The notes: generated from the letters alone by a model not told the origin. Shown: positions 17,201-26,534, counted from the first letter of the stretch. The stretch: DNA of 64,000 nucleotides from Dyadobacter chenwenxiniae (GCF_022869785.1 NZ_CP094997.1:3348001-3412000), one strand, 5' to 3'. Program-made: numbers and translations.

Positions 17201-20195
17201 TGGCTGTCACATTAAACTTCCTTTTTCCGGCAGTGATTGTTCCACTAATTTCAGCAAAATGAAGCCTGACAACATACAAACCATTTGGAACCAGGTTTCC
17301 ATAGGAATAAATAAGCGGATGACCGCTGTGGCGCTGTGATCTGTATACATCCGCCGGAGCAGGGTTACTTACGCCGGTTAAATCGATAGCTGTTTGCGTG
17401 GATGTGGTCCATTGGTATCCCGACTGTGGTGAATCAGCTACAAAATAGCCAATAGTAGGCCCGCCGCAGTTGTTGGCAACTACAACTGTTCCAACGGTCA
17501 ATAGCGAGGTCGCTGTTTTTGCCCCATCTTCTGTGGTGACAGTAATGGTAGTCGTACCCAGCTTTAAGCCGGTAACCAATCCGCTGGCATTTATTGTGGC
17601 AACGGTCGGGTCTGACGAGGTCCAGCTCACTTTTTTGTTCGTTGCGCTGGCGGGGAGCACTGTGGCGGTCAGATTTCTATTTGTACCTAATCCCATTGTA
17701 ATGGCCGGATCGAGCACCACACTTGTCACCTCTGTTGTAGATGTAACCTTGATGCTGCTTTGGGCAGTTTTTCCACCATCCTGTGTCGTCACTGTAATCG
17801 TTGCAACACCCGGAGCGACTCCTGTAACCAGTCCGCTTGCATTAACGGTAGCAATGCCCGCATCGGACGAAGCCCAGCTAACTGCACTGTTTGACGGATA
17901 TGTGGGGGTAAGCGTCGCTTTAAGCTGTTTTGTAAAACCCACTATAACAGAATCCGCCGCAGGAGCTACCGCCACTGAAACGACTGGCCCGCCCGCAGGC
18001 TCGCCAACAAAAATCCCGTTTCCTCCAATCCCCAAATACACTCTGCCATGCAAATCCGCCGCCATGTTGCTCACAATGCCCGGAACCGGGTTGGCGATGG
18101 TTGTCCAGGTGGCACCATTATCATCTGAACGAAAAACACCGTAAGAAACCCCATTGATAGCAGTCCCCTCTGAGGTTACATAGATCACCGGGTTGGACGA
18201 TGCGGTGGTATCTGCTTTTCCGACAGCAATCCATTTTGATTTTGGTATAACCGTAGGATTTACTTTAGTAAACGTTTTAGCCGCATCCGTAGAATGGTAA
18301 ATTCCGTCGCCCGAAAATGAGATCCAGATATCTCCTTCTTTCCCAGGTGTGGTTTCCACATTCATTTGGGCCACATTACCGACATTAGGCAAATTGGAAG
18401 CTGTCGTGGGAGCGAAGTTCACACCGCCATCGGTGCTCACGTAAACCTTGCCTGCTGCATAAATGTAAAAGACGTTGCCGTTTACTTTGTCTGCTGCCAA
18501 TGGCTGCATCCCGGCCCATATCTCGTAAATACTTCCGGGCTTTAAAACCGCATTGGGAACTCCGTTACATGGCGTCCAGGTAGTACCCAGGTTGTCGGAC
18601 TGATAAGTCAGGCCGCCCTGCGTGACCCAGACCATTTTCCGGCTGGTGGCAGAAACGGCGATCCTTCCCCTTGCTCCGGGAATGGATGGGAATTTTGTAT
18701 AAGAATTCCCGCCATCGGTTGAATACCCTCCTATGCCAATGCCATTCCAGCCATCGCTTCCCACACGTGCGATAAAATTTGGGTCTGAGTACTGAATAGC
18801 CCCGCCGCTTGTATTGCTACCGGTACTCGTTACAAAAAAGCTCGATATACCTTTTGGAGGGGGAATGTCCAGTGATTTATGGTCAAATCCGCCTACATCG
18901 CCCGTTGTCGAAACCAGGAAGTTGGGTCCCGAAGGCGGGCAAACTGACGGACCAGCCACCACAATTTCTTCCAGTCCGTTATCGCGCAATTTCCAGGTGA
19001 CCCTGCTTGCCCAAACATTGGTCGTTTGAGCGACGTCAAGCCAATCCGAAAACCAGACATGGCTGGCATTAAAAGGATCCCAGGCAAAACCATTGACATT
19101 GTGACCGATATTTCCGTCAGCTCCATTTCCGGCTGAATGCGGCGCTTCCGCGACATCGCGCGTTGCCGGTACCATCGACGACCAGCTGCCCGGGCTTCCA
19201 CCGCTAATGCTGCGGTAAGCGATATCGTGGTTCCACGTGGCGGTGGTTGATACGATCACCTCATTGCTATTGGCAGGGTTGACGCCCACGCCACTAAACT
19301 CTTTGCCGGTAACAGGCGTGATATCAATCCAGCTGCTTCCATTCCATTTGTGTAATGAATGAGCACCCAATGGACGATAATCAGCTTTCGGCAACCGGGT
19401 CACAAAAAAAGTACCGTCGTTGCTGATGCTGGCGCGCCTCGGTTCGGCCGGGCTACCGATCATCAATGCGAAGGTATTTCCTCCGTCTGTACTGCGATAT
19501 ACGCCGGCCTTTCCACCCAGAAAAATATTCCGGGTAACACCGTCGACCACACCGCCGCTTTTGTCAAAAAAGATAAACCTGCCAGAGACTGAATCCGGCA
19601 AAGAAGTGTTCACCTTCGTCCATGATCCTACCGCGCCTGCGGCTGTGCTTTTATAAGTACCATTGGCCCGGGTTGTTACATACACTACATTACTATTGTT
19701 GGGATCGACAGCCAGACGGTCTGTGAAAGTTTGGTCGCTATTAGGCAAAACTGTCACCCGAAGCTGGCAGTCGGTCCAGGTAGCACCCCGGTCCACCGAC
19801 TTCATGATCGTTCCGGGAGAGGTTCCGCCGCCAGGAACCGTTCCCTGGCCTGTCTGATGGGTCGCATAGAGAATATTTCCGGTTGCATCGCTGGGATCAA
19901 AAGCAATATCCCCGCATTTGGCGGCTGCTTCCCAGTTCCAGTATGTGGTGGGTATTTTATTGTACCACATCATATCCTCCCATTTCTGGGCTGCATGGTT
20001 CCACCGGTACGGCGTGCCTACATCGGTAGTAATAAAAAAGAGGTTTGGGACTTTCGGATGCGCCTTAATGCTTGTGACGTTGCCGCCCCCGCCTATTTTC
20101 ACGGATCGCCAGTTGTAAGTCTGCGCGCTGGCTGCAAAATTCAAAGCTCCTGCAAATGCAATCAACAGGAGCATGATTCGGATTGTTCTTTTCAT
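14298..20195 (-). CDS. Giant secreted GH74-type xyloglucanase with Ig-like, malectin, CBM3 and T9SS domains
   Basis: 1965 residues. Signal peptide 1-24; GH74-like double propeller ~25-730, opening VKIGGGGNV with BNR-type repeats (STDGGNSYT, SDDNGATWTT) and likely catalytic Asp58 (TTDVGTPYRW) plus an Asp near 481 (GSDGWN). Then two BIG2 Ig-like domains (~733-901), a malectin-like domain (~905-1055), three more BIG2 domains (~1056-1310), a CBM4/CBM-like jelly roll (~1312-1470), one more Ig-like domain, two CBM3 cellulose-binding domains (~1560-1710 and ~1712-1860, each ending W/YG-EP), and a T9SS sorting domain (~1875-1965). It should cut xyloglucan at the cell surface while held on cellulose. 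Transcribed alone, with a terminator-like hairpin after it. Confidence 0.88.
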   Translation of the reverse strand: MKRTIRIMLLLIAFAGALNFAASAQTYNWRSVKIGGGGNVTSIKAHPKVPNLFFITTDVGTPYRWNHAAQKWEDMMWYNKIPTTYWNWEAAAKCGDIAFDPSDATGNILYATHQTGQGTVPGGGTSPGTIMKSVDRGATWTDCQLRVTVLPNSDQTFTDRLAVDPNNSNVVYVTTRANGTYKSTAAGAVGSWTKVNTSLPDSVSGRFIFFDKSGGVVDGVTRNIFLGGKAGVYRSTDGGNTFALMIGSPAEPRRASISNDGTFFVTRLPKADYRPLGAHSLHKWNGSSWIDITPVTGKEFSGVGVNPANSNEVIVSTTATWNHDIAYRSISGGSPGSWSSMVPATRDVAEAPHSAGNGADGNIGHNVNGFAWDPFNASHVWFSDWLDVAQTTNVWASRVTWKLRDNGLEEIVVAGPSVCPPSGPNFLVSTTGDVGGFDHKSLDIPPPKGISSFFVTSTGSNTSGGAIQYSDPNFIARVGSDGWNGIGIGGYSTDGGNSYTKFPSIPGARGRIAVSATSRKMVWVTQGGLTYQSDNLGTTWTPCNGVPNAVLKPGSIYEIWAGMQPLAADKVNGNVFYIYAAGKVYVSTDGGVNFAPTTASNLPNVGNVAQMNVETTPGKEGDIWISFSGDGIYHSTDAAKTFTKVNPTVIPKSKWIAVGKADTTASSNPVIYVTSEGTAINGVSYGVFRSDDNGATWTTIANPVPGIVSNMAADLHGRVYLGIGGNGIFVGEPAGGPVVSVAVAPAADSVIVGFTKQLKATLTPTYPSNSAVSWASSDAGIATVNASGLVTGVAPGVATITVTTQDGGKTAQSSIKVTSTTEVTSVVLDPAITMGLGTNRNLTATVLPASATNKKVSWTSSDPTVATINASGLVTGLKLGTTTITVTTEDGAKTATSLLTVGTVVVANNCGGPTIGYFVADSPQSGYQWTTSTQTAIDLTGVSNPAPADVYRSQRHSGHPLIYSYGNLVPNGLYVVRLHFAEISGTITAGKRKFNVTATSVADTLLKNFDIVAQAGGRYKGIVREFSVRSNASGVLNIVFRPIPNFEFPVVSGIEVGLTPLTSVAVNPSTASVGVGDTTRLSAAVLPAIATNQKVTWSSSNTSIVSVDGSGLVRGVSPGTATITATTNEGQKTASSTVTAGNIAVSGVTIAATSSVGVNNSITLVASVEPVNATNKTLTWSTSDAGIVSVSQSGVLSGVAPGTATVTVTSQDGAKTASSVVTVSNVLITSITLNKPTATVGVGDTTTIKAAVAPVNVSNKTVVWSSSNPSVATVNATGIVTAVAVGNATITATAQDAGGVSSGSVVTIVSAGSCGVLTNNGFESGFVDWIRNPNAAAATIGTSAQSGLKSAVITADQGAINYGKTIPVTGGREITFEVWAKVEGTPNPANNTQMILPWWAGIGIDFYDAQGVKIASGTTQFQVHPFDPPKTVYTKYSVTKLAPANAATIGIWASKAGPSGKLVLDDFCLTIAAPSLIAQTVSLDSLAQKTVGDAGFDPGAVATSGLPVSYASSDTLVAVISNGKVNAVGPGTAVITASQNGNEVYSPAQPRSRTLVVTSGLKVLYNDGDNGQVNNNNIKPYLTIANESSVAVPYSELTARYWVTAENYAGINKWIDHAEMGNNKVTMNYVQLDKPRQGALGYVEYAFNASAGNLNPAGNSGAIQSRFANVNWENLSETDDYSFKSTSSYVANDHITLYRNGKLWWGVEPDTAAAVLDLKVYSENKNTNTATTALSTWLKVENKGNVPVDYADLTIRYWFTADGTASLNYWIDFAKLAAANISGQFTGNQQRTQADTYFELKAAPSLGKLYPLSSTGNIQYRIAKSDWSAFDETNDHSYKAAGTFAENNKITVYYKGQLVYGEEPATQSNGRMGVKENEVTAGKLNVTVMGNPVQGDEAEVVIKGANALPLSIMVTDLNGRSLFQKSIEKPSETERHTLPLGKNAGLYLIKIGSAKESVLLKVVKP

Positions 20196-20427
20196 AAATG
20201 TTACGTTAGTATTATGATGTAAACTGGCTTGTCACCGCATCGAAAAAACAGCTTCTGAATGGCACTTTTTTTCGTTAAAAAAGTCGACATTACGTAGAAG
20301 TATTTTGAAGAGTTTTGGCAACATATCCCTTTACAGACAAGTAAAAAGTAAAATCCCCATATTGAAACTTGATATTTTGCAAAAAAAAAGCTGTAAGAGG
20401 ACTCTTGCGTCCATTGCTCAATAGACT

Positions 20428-20949
20428 ATGAACAAAATTTCAATTCTGGCTCTGATGGTATTTGTTTCCTGCAACGGATCAACCGGGTCCAAAAAAGTGC
20501 AGTACGAAAGCAGGAAGACTTATGGAGATTTCGAAGGGGATCAGTACCACCTTGTTTGTTATTCCAGTTTAAAGGACGTAGTCTACGAGTCCCGCTCTGA
20601 TGCTTTGAAAGGTAATTTTTACTCTTCTGTGGTCTATAAGGACACGATGAAATTGAGCCGTAGGGATATGGATAGGATCGCCAACAACTTTTACCGTTAC
20701 CGGATCGATCAAATCGAAGGTTTGAAATATATAGAGAAAGCGGCGATTACCCCTTCCGTATTTAGCACCATCGTGGTATTTAAAAACAACATCCGCGTTG
20801 CTGAATTGAACGTTGCTTCGGATGGTGAAGGCCCGGTTAGGGCCTTTAACGACAGTGTTTCCAAAATTCTGTTGCAGCAACCGGAATACAAATTTGTCAA
20901 GGACACCATTGCGCGATTATATCAAAAGCGTCCGAGAATGTTACTGTGA
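20428..20949 (+). CDS. Hypothetical lipoprotein
   Basis: 173 residues. A short signal ends in a lipobox (MVFVSC, Cys15) followed by GSTGSKK, so it is probably membrane-anchored by lipid. The rest alternates charged strands and helices (LSRRDMDRIANNFYRY, FSTIVVFKNNIRVAEL) without a motif I recognise. It is transcribed divergently from the giant gene; the 232 bases between them show no clear promoter motif or repeat. The 201 bases downstream, before the convergent deacetylase, hold nothing I can identify. Confidence 0.65.
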   Translation: MNKISILALMVFVSCNGSTGSKKVQYESRKTYGDFEGDQYHLVCYSSLKDVVYESRSDALKGNFYSSVVYKDTMKLSRRDMDRIANNFYRYRIDQIEGLKYIEKAAITPSVFSTIVVFKNNIRVAELNVASDGEGPVRAFNDSVSKILLQQPEYKFVKDTIARLYQKRPRMLL

Positions 20950-21150
20950 ACGACTTTCTACCAAGGGTTTTATAAGAATCAAATCCATTTTCGTGAAACA
21001 TTAAGGTGCCAAATTCCGCTAGTATGTAAGGCAATTAACGGGTGGCTGGTTCTTTATTGCCCGGTCGAGAGGATTTTACAATACTGCTCTTACATGTGCA
21101 TTTTTAGGCTGGCACCGGTCGATCAAAACCAGAAACGTATACTTAAAGGG

Positions 21151-21975
21151 TTACTCCGGCTGCTTTCTGTTATTTTTAATATACCTAGCCACCGTACCCA
21201 CAGGAGCAATCCAGATTCCGTTGGCAGGATCTTTGGCGTATTCGATGAGTTTTTTCAGCATCGATAATCGGGTCGTTTGTCCGCCGCTTTCGCCCATTTC
21301 GTGACCGGCGAGCACAAGCCATTGCCCATTCGCCCGTGTCTGTTCGATCAGGGGAAGTATCTGTTCAAAATCCTTTCCGTCCATTTCCATGCCGGTAAGC
21401 TGGGCAAAATCTCCAAATTCAGGATCATTCGGCCCTTCATCGAGCCAGCCCCGACCAGTGAGGAAAAGCTCCGCCACAACCGGAATATAGCTCTTTGTGT
21501 TCACGCCTCTTCCCACAAAAGTACCGCCGCAGGGGTACGCGAAAACTTCCGGTTTCACGCCGAGCAACTGCTCAATGCGTTTGTTGGCATCAATGAGCTC
21601 CGTTCTCATTTTTTCCAAAGTATAACTTTCCAATGCATTCGCCCTGGCCCAGGCAAAGTTTCCCGAACAAGGGTGATTGACCGAATGATTTCCGATTTCC
21701 TGCCCACTCGCAACTGCTTTCTTCCAGCCGGCAAGCTGCTTTTCAGCGGCGGAGGGCACCAGGTAAAACGTCCCTTTTACATCATATTGGTTCAAAAACG
21801 GAATTCCGGTTGTAGCCTGGCTTGCGCGGGCATCATCAAATGACAAGCTGAGCGCAATCTTCTTTCCCTCCGGCCATTTGAAAGGCTCTTTTTGCGCGGA
21901 AGCCCATTGGGGAGTAACCAACAAAACCGAGATCAGAAACAGGCAAATTGGGTACTTAGACAGATACATTTTCAT
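21151..21975 (-). CDS. Secreted polysaccharide deacetylase (NodB homology)
   Basis: 274 residues with a signal peptide (1-27, ending ASAQ). The NodB core has SFDDA (Asp47, Asp48) and the metal-binding HSVNH (His97, His101); YPCGG and a later LVLAGHEM are the remaining conserved segments. It removes N- or O-acetyl groups from a glycan in the periplasm or at the surface. It starts 15 bases after the ceramidase-like gene and is the last gene of the SusCD locus, so the acetylated substrate is probably delivered by that system. Confidence 0.88.
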   Translation of the reverse strand: MKMYLSKYPICLFLISVLLVTPQWASAQKEPFKWPEGKKIALSLSFDDARASQATTGIPFLNQYDVKGTFYLVPSAAEKQLAGWKKAVASGQEIGNHSVNHPCSGNFAWARANALESYTLEKMRTELIDANKRIEQLLGVKPEVFAYPCGGTFVGRGVNTKSYIPVVAELFLTGRGWLDEGPNDPEFGDFAQLTGMEMDGKDFEQILPLIEQTRANGQWLVLAGHEMGESGGQTTRLSMLKKLIEYAKDPANGIWIAPVGTVARYIKNNRKQPE

Positions 21976-21990
21976 AGTTTTGTTAATAGT

Positions 21991-23325
21991 TCAAGGTTTT
22001 TTCATTTCTCCCTGCAGGTAATTCATCACGGCATCGGTCAGGTCCTGGCCGGCTTTTGGGGAGTAAGGGGTTACAGTTGTTTCGTAGCCGCCTTGCGCAT
22101 AATCCTTTTCGGTCAGCAAATAACCCAGCCAGCCATTTCCGTAGCCAAAGTACATGGTATAAGGAAAGGGCGAACGATCACGGATTTCATTGGATATCTC
22201 GCAAAAAAGTTCGAGCGGCGCACTCCAGATCGCTACGTCCTCATTGATCTTCAGAAAACGTACAGGCAGCTTCACCAGGTTTACGCCTTCTTTCGTAGTC
22301 CTCGTATAATTAAGCATATCGTCTGTCCAGCCCATTCCGACTTTTCTGGGTGTTTCCACGATCAAAGCACTGCTGCGAAGTTTTATATCCGACGACATCG
22401 ACAGAATTTCCTTATTGGCCTTAATGATCTTATCGCCCAGCATTACCTTGAACTGCGGAATGACCCTTTTTCCGTTTGGTGCGTCCAGTTGGCTGTAAAG
22501 CGGCGCAATATTTCCAGCCGCCCCATTGATATATAGCATCGGCGCGCCCAGCTTTTCTTCTACATATTCGGCGACAACACCCGGCCCATCCGCGCTGATC
22601 TCTGTAATGGCAGCGAAAACAGTGCCGTGCATGGCATAGTTGGCAATCAATGTCAGCAGGCTGCCGTCTTCTTTTTCAATGCGGATTAATCCAATGCGCC
22701 TGTCTACCGGGCCGTCGGGATTCATGCCGAGTGTGATCCTTCCATCGGCTAATCTTGCGCGGCGGTTGATATTGGCCGACGCAAACCCCCAACCGGTTCC
22801 GAGCTTGGCAGGAACCAGTTTTTTTCGTGCCTCCGCGATACCATCAATCAGTTTTTGCTCCACCAGAGCGGTATATACTTTGTCGAACTCATGCTGATAG
22901 CGGTCACCCAGAAATACGGACGGCAGTCCCGGAGGGCCAACTTCCGGTGCTGAGTGGGTATGGGTAAAAGTCCACCAAATGTTTACCGGGTCGATTTTCA
23001 GCTCTTTTTGAATGCGTGCTGCTACTTTGTCATATTCAGAAGGTGCTACCAGGGCCAGGTCCGACGAGATAAGTACAAACTGCGTCACACCATCGTCCAT
23101 CATCACAATCCGGTGGTATATTCTATCATAAACACTTTCGGATTTGCGCGGGCCGTAACCCAGCAGATACTGCGAATTAGTGGGAGTAATATCAACTTTC
23201 ACTACGGAGGCGCGAAAACCGGCTGCGCCAACCGGATGCAGCGTGAAGTAAAGCAGCGTTGCAAACAGCGCTAAAAGCCAATTTCTGAAAATATGGGCAT
23301 GAAATATGTGATGATTTGACATCAT
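21991..23325 (-). CDS. Neutral/alkaline ceramidase-like hydrolase
   Basis: 444 residues with a hydrophobic N-terminal segment (~12-32) as signal or anchor. The metal-binding region FTHTHSAPE and the later YAMHGT match the neutral/alkaline ceramidase N-terminal domain. Where true neutral ceramidases carry the nucleophilic Ser in GDVSPN, this protein reads GNIAPLY, with Ala in that place, so ceramide hydrolysis is doubtful; many bacterial family members are like this and their substrate is unknown. It is shorter than ceramidases (~650 residues) and lacks their C-terminal domain. It lies 28 bases after the haem-binding protein gene. Confidence 0.8.
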   Translation of the reverse strand: MMSNHHIFHAHIFRNWLLALFATLLYFTLHPVGAAGFRASVVKVDITPTNSQYLLGYGPRKSESVYDRIYHRIVMMDDGVTQFVLISSDLALVAPSEYDKVAARIQKELKIDPVNIWWTFTHTHSAPEVGPPGLPSVFLGDRYQHEFDKVYTALVEQKLIDGIAEARKKLVPAKLGTGWGFASANINRRARLADGRITLGMNPDGPVDRRIGLIRIEKEDGSLLTLIANYAMHGTVFAAITEISADGPGVVAEYVEEKLGAPMLYINGAAGNIAPLYSQLDAPNGKRVIPQFKVMLGDKIIKANKEILSMSSDIKLRSSALIVETPRKVGMGWTDDMLNYTRTTKEGVNLVKLPVRFLKINEDVAIWSAPLELFCEISNEIRDRSPFPYTMYFGYGNGWLGYLLTEKDYAQGGYETTVTPYSPKAGQDLTDAVMNYLQGEMKKP

Positions 23326-23353
23326 GGTTTCTTTTTGATTGATTAAGAAAAAA

Positions 23354-26300
23354 TTAGTGGGCGGGTGTGTCCTGTTTTCCCTGTTTGAGATACAAAAGCA
23401 AGTCCGCCATTTCCTGCCGGCTGATCTGGTTTTCCAGGCCCGCCGGCATGACCGACATACCCAGTGCTTTCAACGATTTGATGTTGGCGCGTGCGATAAC
23501 CGTTTCCTGTCCGCCGTAATTCCTGATGGTCAAAGCAGTCGGCGATTCCGTTGCGATCAATCCCTGCACCGGCTCGCCTTCCTTTATTTCGATCGACCAG
23601 ATATCAAATCCATCGGCAATGGAAAGGTTGGGATTCAGGATATCGCCCATAATGGACTCAGGCCGACGGTTTCGGATTGTCCCTAGGTCTGGCCCATAAG
23701 GTGTGCCCGATTTGCCGCCGATCTGGTGACAGGCGGAGCAGTTTTTCTGGAAAACGGCGCGGCCGTTATCTATACTTCCTGTCATGGATAATGCTGGCGC
23801 ATAAGCTTTTACGACTTCCATCCGACCATCGTCTTTTTTGGTCAACAACATTCGCGACCGCGCTTTTAAAGCCGCATTTCCCTGCGCCATCAGTCCCACA
23901 CTTCTCGGCCAGCCAATGGCAGAAGGATCAATGATCTTCTTTTCCAGAGCGTCTAAAAGCAGCGAGATCCGCGATTCATTCACCATAAAAGTATTGATCG
24001 CCGCATTCCGGACATCCCGCGTCAGCGAAGGCCATTGTTCCACCACAAAATGGCTGACGGTATTATCTGGAACCGCACTGAGGGTTTTCAAAGCAGCCAG
24101 TTGCACGGGCAGCGGCTCGGTAGGCGCAATCAGCTTTTTGAGCGGTCTGATGTATAATTTGGGATTATCCAGAGACAAGAAGTTGATCGCAGCGGTACGG
24201 TTTTCGACGCTCGCCTTTTTATCCAATGCAGTTCTGACAGATTTTTCAACAGCCAGTTTGGTGCTCGCATTTTGAATCAACCCTGTGATATTGAGTAACT
24301 GGATACTTCCCTGGCGCACAGCCGCAGACGGGTTGTTTATGGCCGCGCTTACCAGTACATTCTGTTCACTTTTCAAAGCAATTGCGGCTGTTTTATTATT
24401 TTTCAATCCAAGTGCCAATCCCTGTAAAACCGCCGCCTGCCAGCCACTGTTTTTCTTGTCTTCCGGAGCCAACACCCTCATTATCGCATTTTTAATCTCA
24501 ACAGCGCTGCCGCCATTTCCGGTCATCGTACTCAGTCTTTCCACCAGCGAGCTGTACGCGGCATTATCCGCCTGGTAGCGGTTTAGTACTGCGCCAAGCA
24601 AGCTATTTTTGGAAGAAGGTGTAGCCGATAAAGCCGCGATCTGCATCCAGGGATCTTCTATATTCTTGAATAAAAGATTTTCCCTTGCCTTACCAGCCTC
24701 GGGCGAATCCAGGAAGCCGAGCGTGCAAAGAAGCTGAAAACGCACTTTGGCATTCGGGTCATTTTGCAAGCTAATTAACGCATTTTGAACGGCATTATCT
24801 TTCAAAAATGGTTCAGAAAGCCTGATCGCATTTTCCCTCACACCAGAAGCATTGTCTTTCAAGGCAGTGACCAGAAGTTCTGGTTTCAGCGCGTTCATTC
24901 CCTCCAAAGTATAAAGCGCATGCAACCGGCCGAGCGGATTTTTTTCATTGGCTACCATTTGTTCCAATGACGCTACCACCGTTTTATCATCACCGTCAAT
25001 CAATAAACGTTGTGCATTGCGCCGCCACCATATATTGGGATCGGCCAGCTTGCCTACCAGGAAATCGTTGGTCCATTGGGTTGTTTTTAAATCGTTAACC
25101 CAGGTCAGCGGCTTGGTGCCTTTTGGCGTAATGCGGTAAATGCGGCCTTTGTCTATTCCATTATACAACTCCCCGGATTTGATCACGTCGTCGGCCATCC
25201 ACTCCGGATGTTCGATGATCTGCCGGTAATAATCAACTACATACAACGCACCGTCCGGGCCAATGTACATATTGACCGGGCGGAACCAGGCGTCGGTGGA
25301 AGCAAGGAATTCTTTGTTCTGGTAAACCCGACTGGCGGTAAAAGTTGCGCCTTTGTCGTGTATCACATCCGCGTGCACAATGTTGCTTACGGGTTCGGCC
25401 ACGAACATGACGCTATCAAAAGGAGCCGGAAAAATCCCGCCCTGATAAGTCTTTGAGCCGCAGGCGGAGGTGAAAACGCCGAGGTCGGTCAGCAACTGGT
25501 TCAAAGGATTTTGCGTAATCGGGAAAACTTCTGCCGCATTGCCGTGATCAGAAATCGACTGCGCTGCATTGGAAACGAGCAGGTTTGGATTTCGTTTGAG
25601 GTATTCGGCAGACATTACCTGATGGATAATGTGGTTGGCATTGCTCACCAGAAGATACCGGCCCCAGTTATCAAATGTATGTCCAAACTGCGTATTGGCC
25701 GAAAGTATCTCCAATCCTGCGCGGTCCGGCCGCATTCGTACACTTCTTCCGCGTGCATTGTCGGGTAAGCGTGGGGTTTCTTTTTTATCAGGATAATATA
25801 CATCACCGCCTCTGTCGCCGAATTCGCTTTTAAATGTTTGGGTGGAAACCGCAGGCTCGTGACCCAGGTAGATCCAGTTGTCCAGGCCCAGTGTCGGATT
25901 ATTGAGGTTATGCTGCGGGTTGGATAATGCAAAGCCGGTGACCAACGTGTCGCGCAAATCGGCCTTTCCATCACCATCGGAATCCTCGAGATACAGGACA
26001 TTGGGCGCATCTGTGACGATGATACCCTTTTTCCAGCGCATTACACCGGTTGGCAACATTAATCCTTCTGCGAACGCAATGCTTTTGTCCATTTTTCCAT
26101 CGCCGTCGGTATCCGTCAGCAACTTGATTTTCCCAGACCCACTTTTGTCGAGCGGATAGCCGTGCATTTCCACAACATACATACGGCCTGCCTCGTCAAT
26201 TTCCATGGCAACCGGGTCGGCAACAAGCGGCTCGCTGGCAACCATTTCTATTTGAAAGCCTTCGGGAAGCTGAAAGGTCGCCAATGCTTTTTCCGGCGGG

Positions 26301-26392
26301 ACTTCGTGGGGTTTAGGCCGGCTGCTTGCGGCAAGCAGACAGATGCAAAAAAGCAATCCGGTTACAGGCTTAATAATGTGGTTACCACTCAT
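23354..26392 (-). CDS. PVC-type haem-binding CxxCH protein: sugar-dehydrogenase-like propeller, HEAT repeats and cytochrome c
   Basis: 1012 residues. Signal peptide (CICLLAASS), then a soluble-dehydrogenase-like beta-propeller with many acidic Ca-binding loops (DTDGDGKMD, DSDGDGKAD) over ~30-430, then HEAT-like helical repeats (~450-830), and a C-terminal cytochrome c domain with CSACH at ~881-885. A final segment (IVARANI-like VIARANIKSL) follows. Such proteins are thought to oxidise sugars or alcohols outside the cell and pass electrons on. I use ATG 26392; an upstream ATG at 26419 would add nine residues. It is third in the susCD operon, after a stem-loop. Confidence 0.85.
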   Translation of the reverse strand: MSGNHIIKPVTGLLFCICLLAASSRPKPHEVPPEKALATFQLPEGFQIEMVASEPLVADPVAMEIDEAGRMYVVEMHGYPLDKSGSGKIKLLTDTDGDGKMDKSIAFAEGLMLPTGVMRWKKGIIVTDAPNVLYLEDSDGDGKADLRDTLVTGFALSNPQHNLNNPTLGLDNWIYLGHEPAVSTQTFKSEFGDRGGDVYYPDKKETPRLPDNARGRSVRMRPDRAGLEILSANTQFGHTFDNWGRYLLVSNANHIIHQVMSAEYLKRNPNLLVSNAAQSISDHGNAAEVFPITQNPLNQLLTDLGVFTSACGSKTYQGGIFPAPFDSVMFVAEPVSNIVHADVIHDKGATFTASRVYQNKEFLASTDAWFRPVNMYIGPDGALYVVDYYRQIIEHPEWMADDVIKSGELYNGIDKGRIYRITPKGTKPLTWVNDLKTTQWTNDFLVGKLADPNIWWRRNAQRLLIDGDDKTVVASLEQMVANEKNPLGRLHALYTLEGMNALKPELLVTALKDNASGVRENAIRLSEPFLKDNAVQNALISLQNDPNAKVRFQLLCTLGFLDSPEAGKARENLLFKNIEDPWMQIAALSATPSSKNSLLGAVLNRYQADNAAYSSLVERLSTMTGNGGSAVEIKNAIMRVLAPEDKKNSGWQAAVLQGLALGLKNNKTAAIALKSEQNVLVSAAINNPSAAVRQGSIQLLNITGLIQNASTKLAVEKSVRTALDKKASVENRTAAINFLSLDNPKLYIRPLKKLIAPTEPLPVQLAALKTLSAVPDNTVSHFVVEQWPSLTRDVRNAAINTFMVNESRISLLLDALEKKIIDPSAIGWPRSVGLMAQGNAALKARSRMLLTKKDDGRMEVVKAYAPALSMTGSIDNGRAVFQKNCSACHQIGGKSGTPYGPDLGTIRNRRPESIMGDILNPNLSIADGFDIWSIEIKEGEPVQGLIATESPTALTIRNYGGQETVIARANIKSLKALGMSVMPAGLENQISRQEMADLLLYLKQGKQDTPAH

Positions 26393-26432
26393 TATATTGA
26401 TAAATAGGTTGGTTTGCATTCATGGGCGCTGT

Positions 26433-26486
26433 GGTATTTTCAAGGACTAACTCCAACTTAATAAGCAAGTTGTCCCTGAAAATACC
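26433..26486 (-). promoter_or_regulatory. Intercistronic stem-loop between susD-like and downstream enzyme genes
   Basis: GGTATTTTCAAGGAC (26433-26447) pairs with 26472-26486 at 14 of 15 positions, around a 24-base loop with its own small AACTT/AAGTT pairing. It lies between the SusD stop and the next start. Such hairpins can lower expression of distal genes or protect the susCD part of the mRNA; that role is inference. Confidence 0.5.
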
Positions 26487-26534
26487 GTTGCGGCTGGGTG
26501 AGCAATTCAGAAAAGGAAAAGAGATAGGATAATG

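Noticed and set aside
16270..18000. Repeated DNA in the giant gene, considered as a tandem repeat or CRISPR-like array
   Set aside because: The repeats are ~240-bp Ig-like domain units translated in frame, diverged at the DNA level, with no short direct repeat plus spacer structure.
23838..24578. Plus-strand open frames within the haem-binding propeller gene
   Set aside because: Antisense shadows of a GC-rich coding region; compositions follow the codons of the opposite strand.
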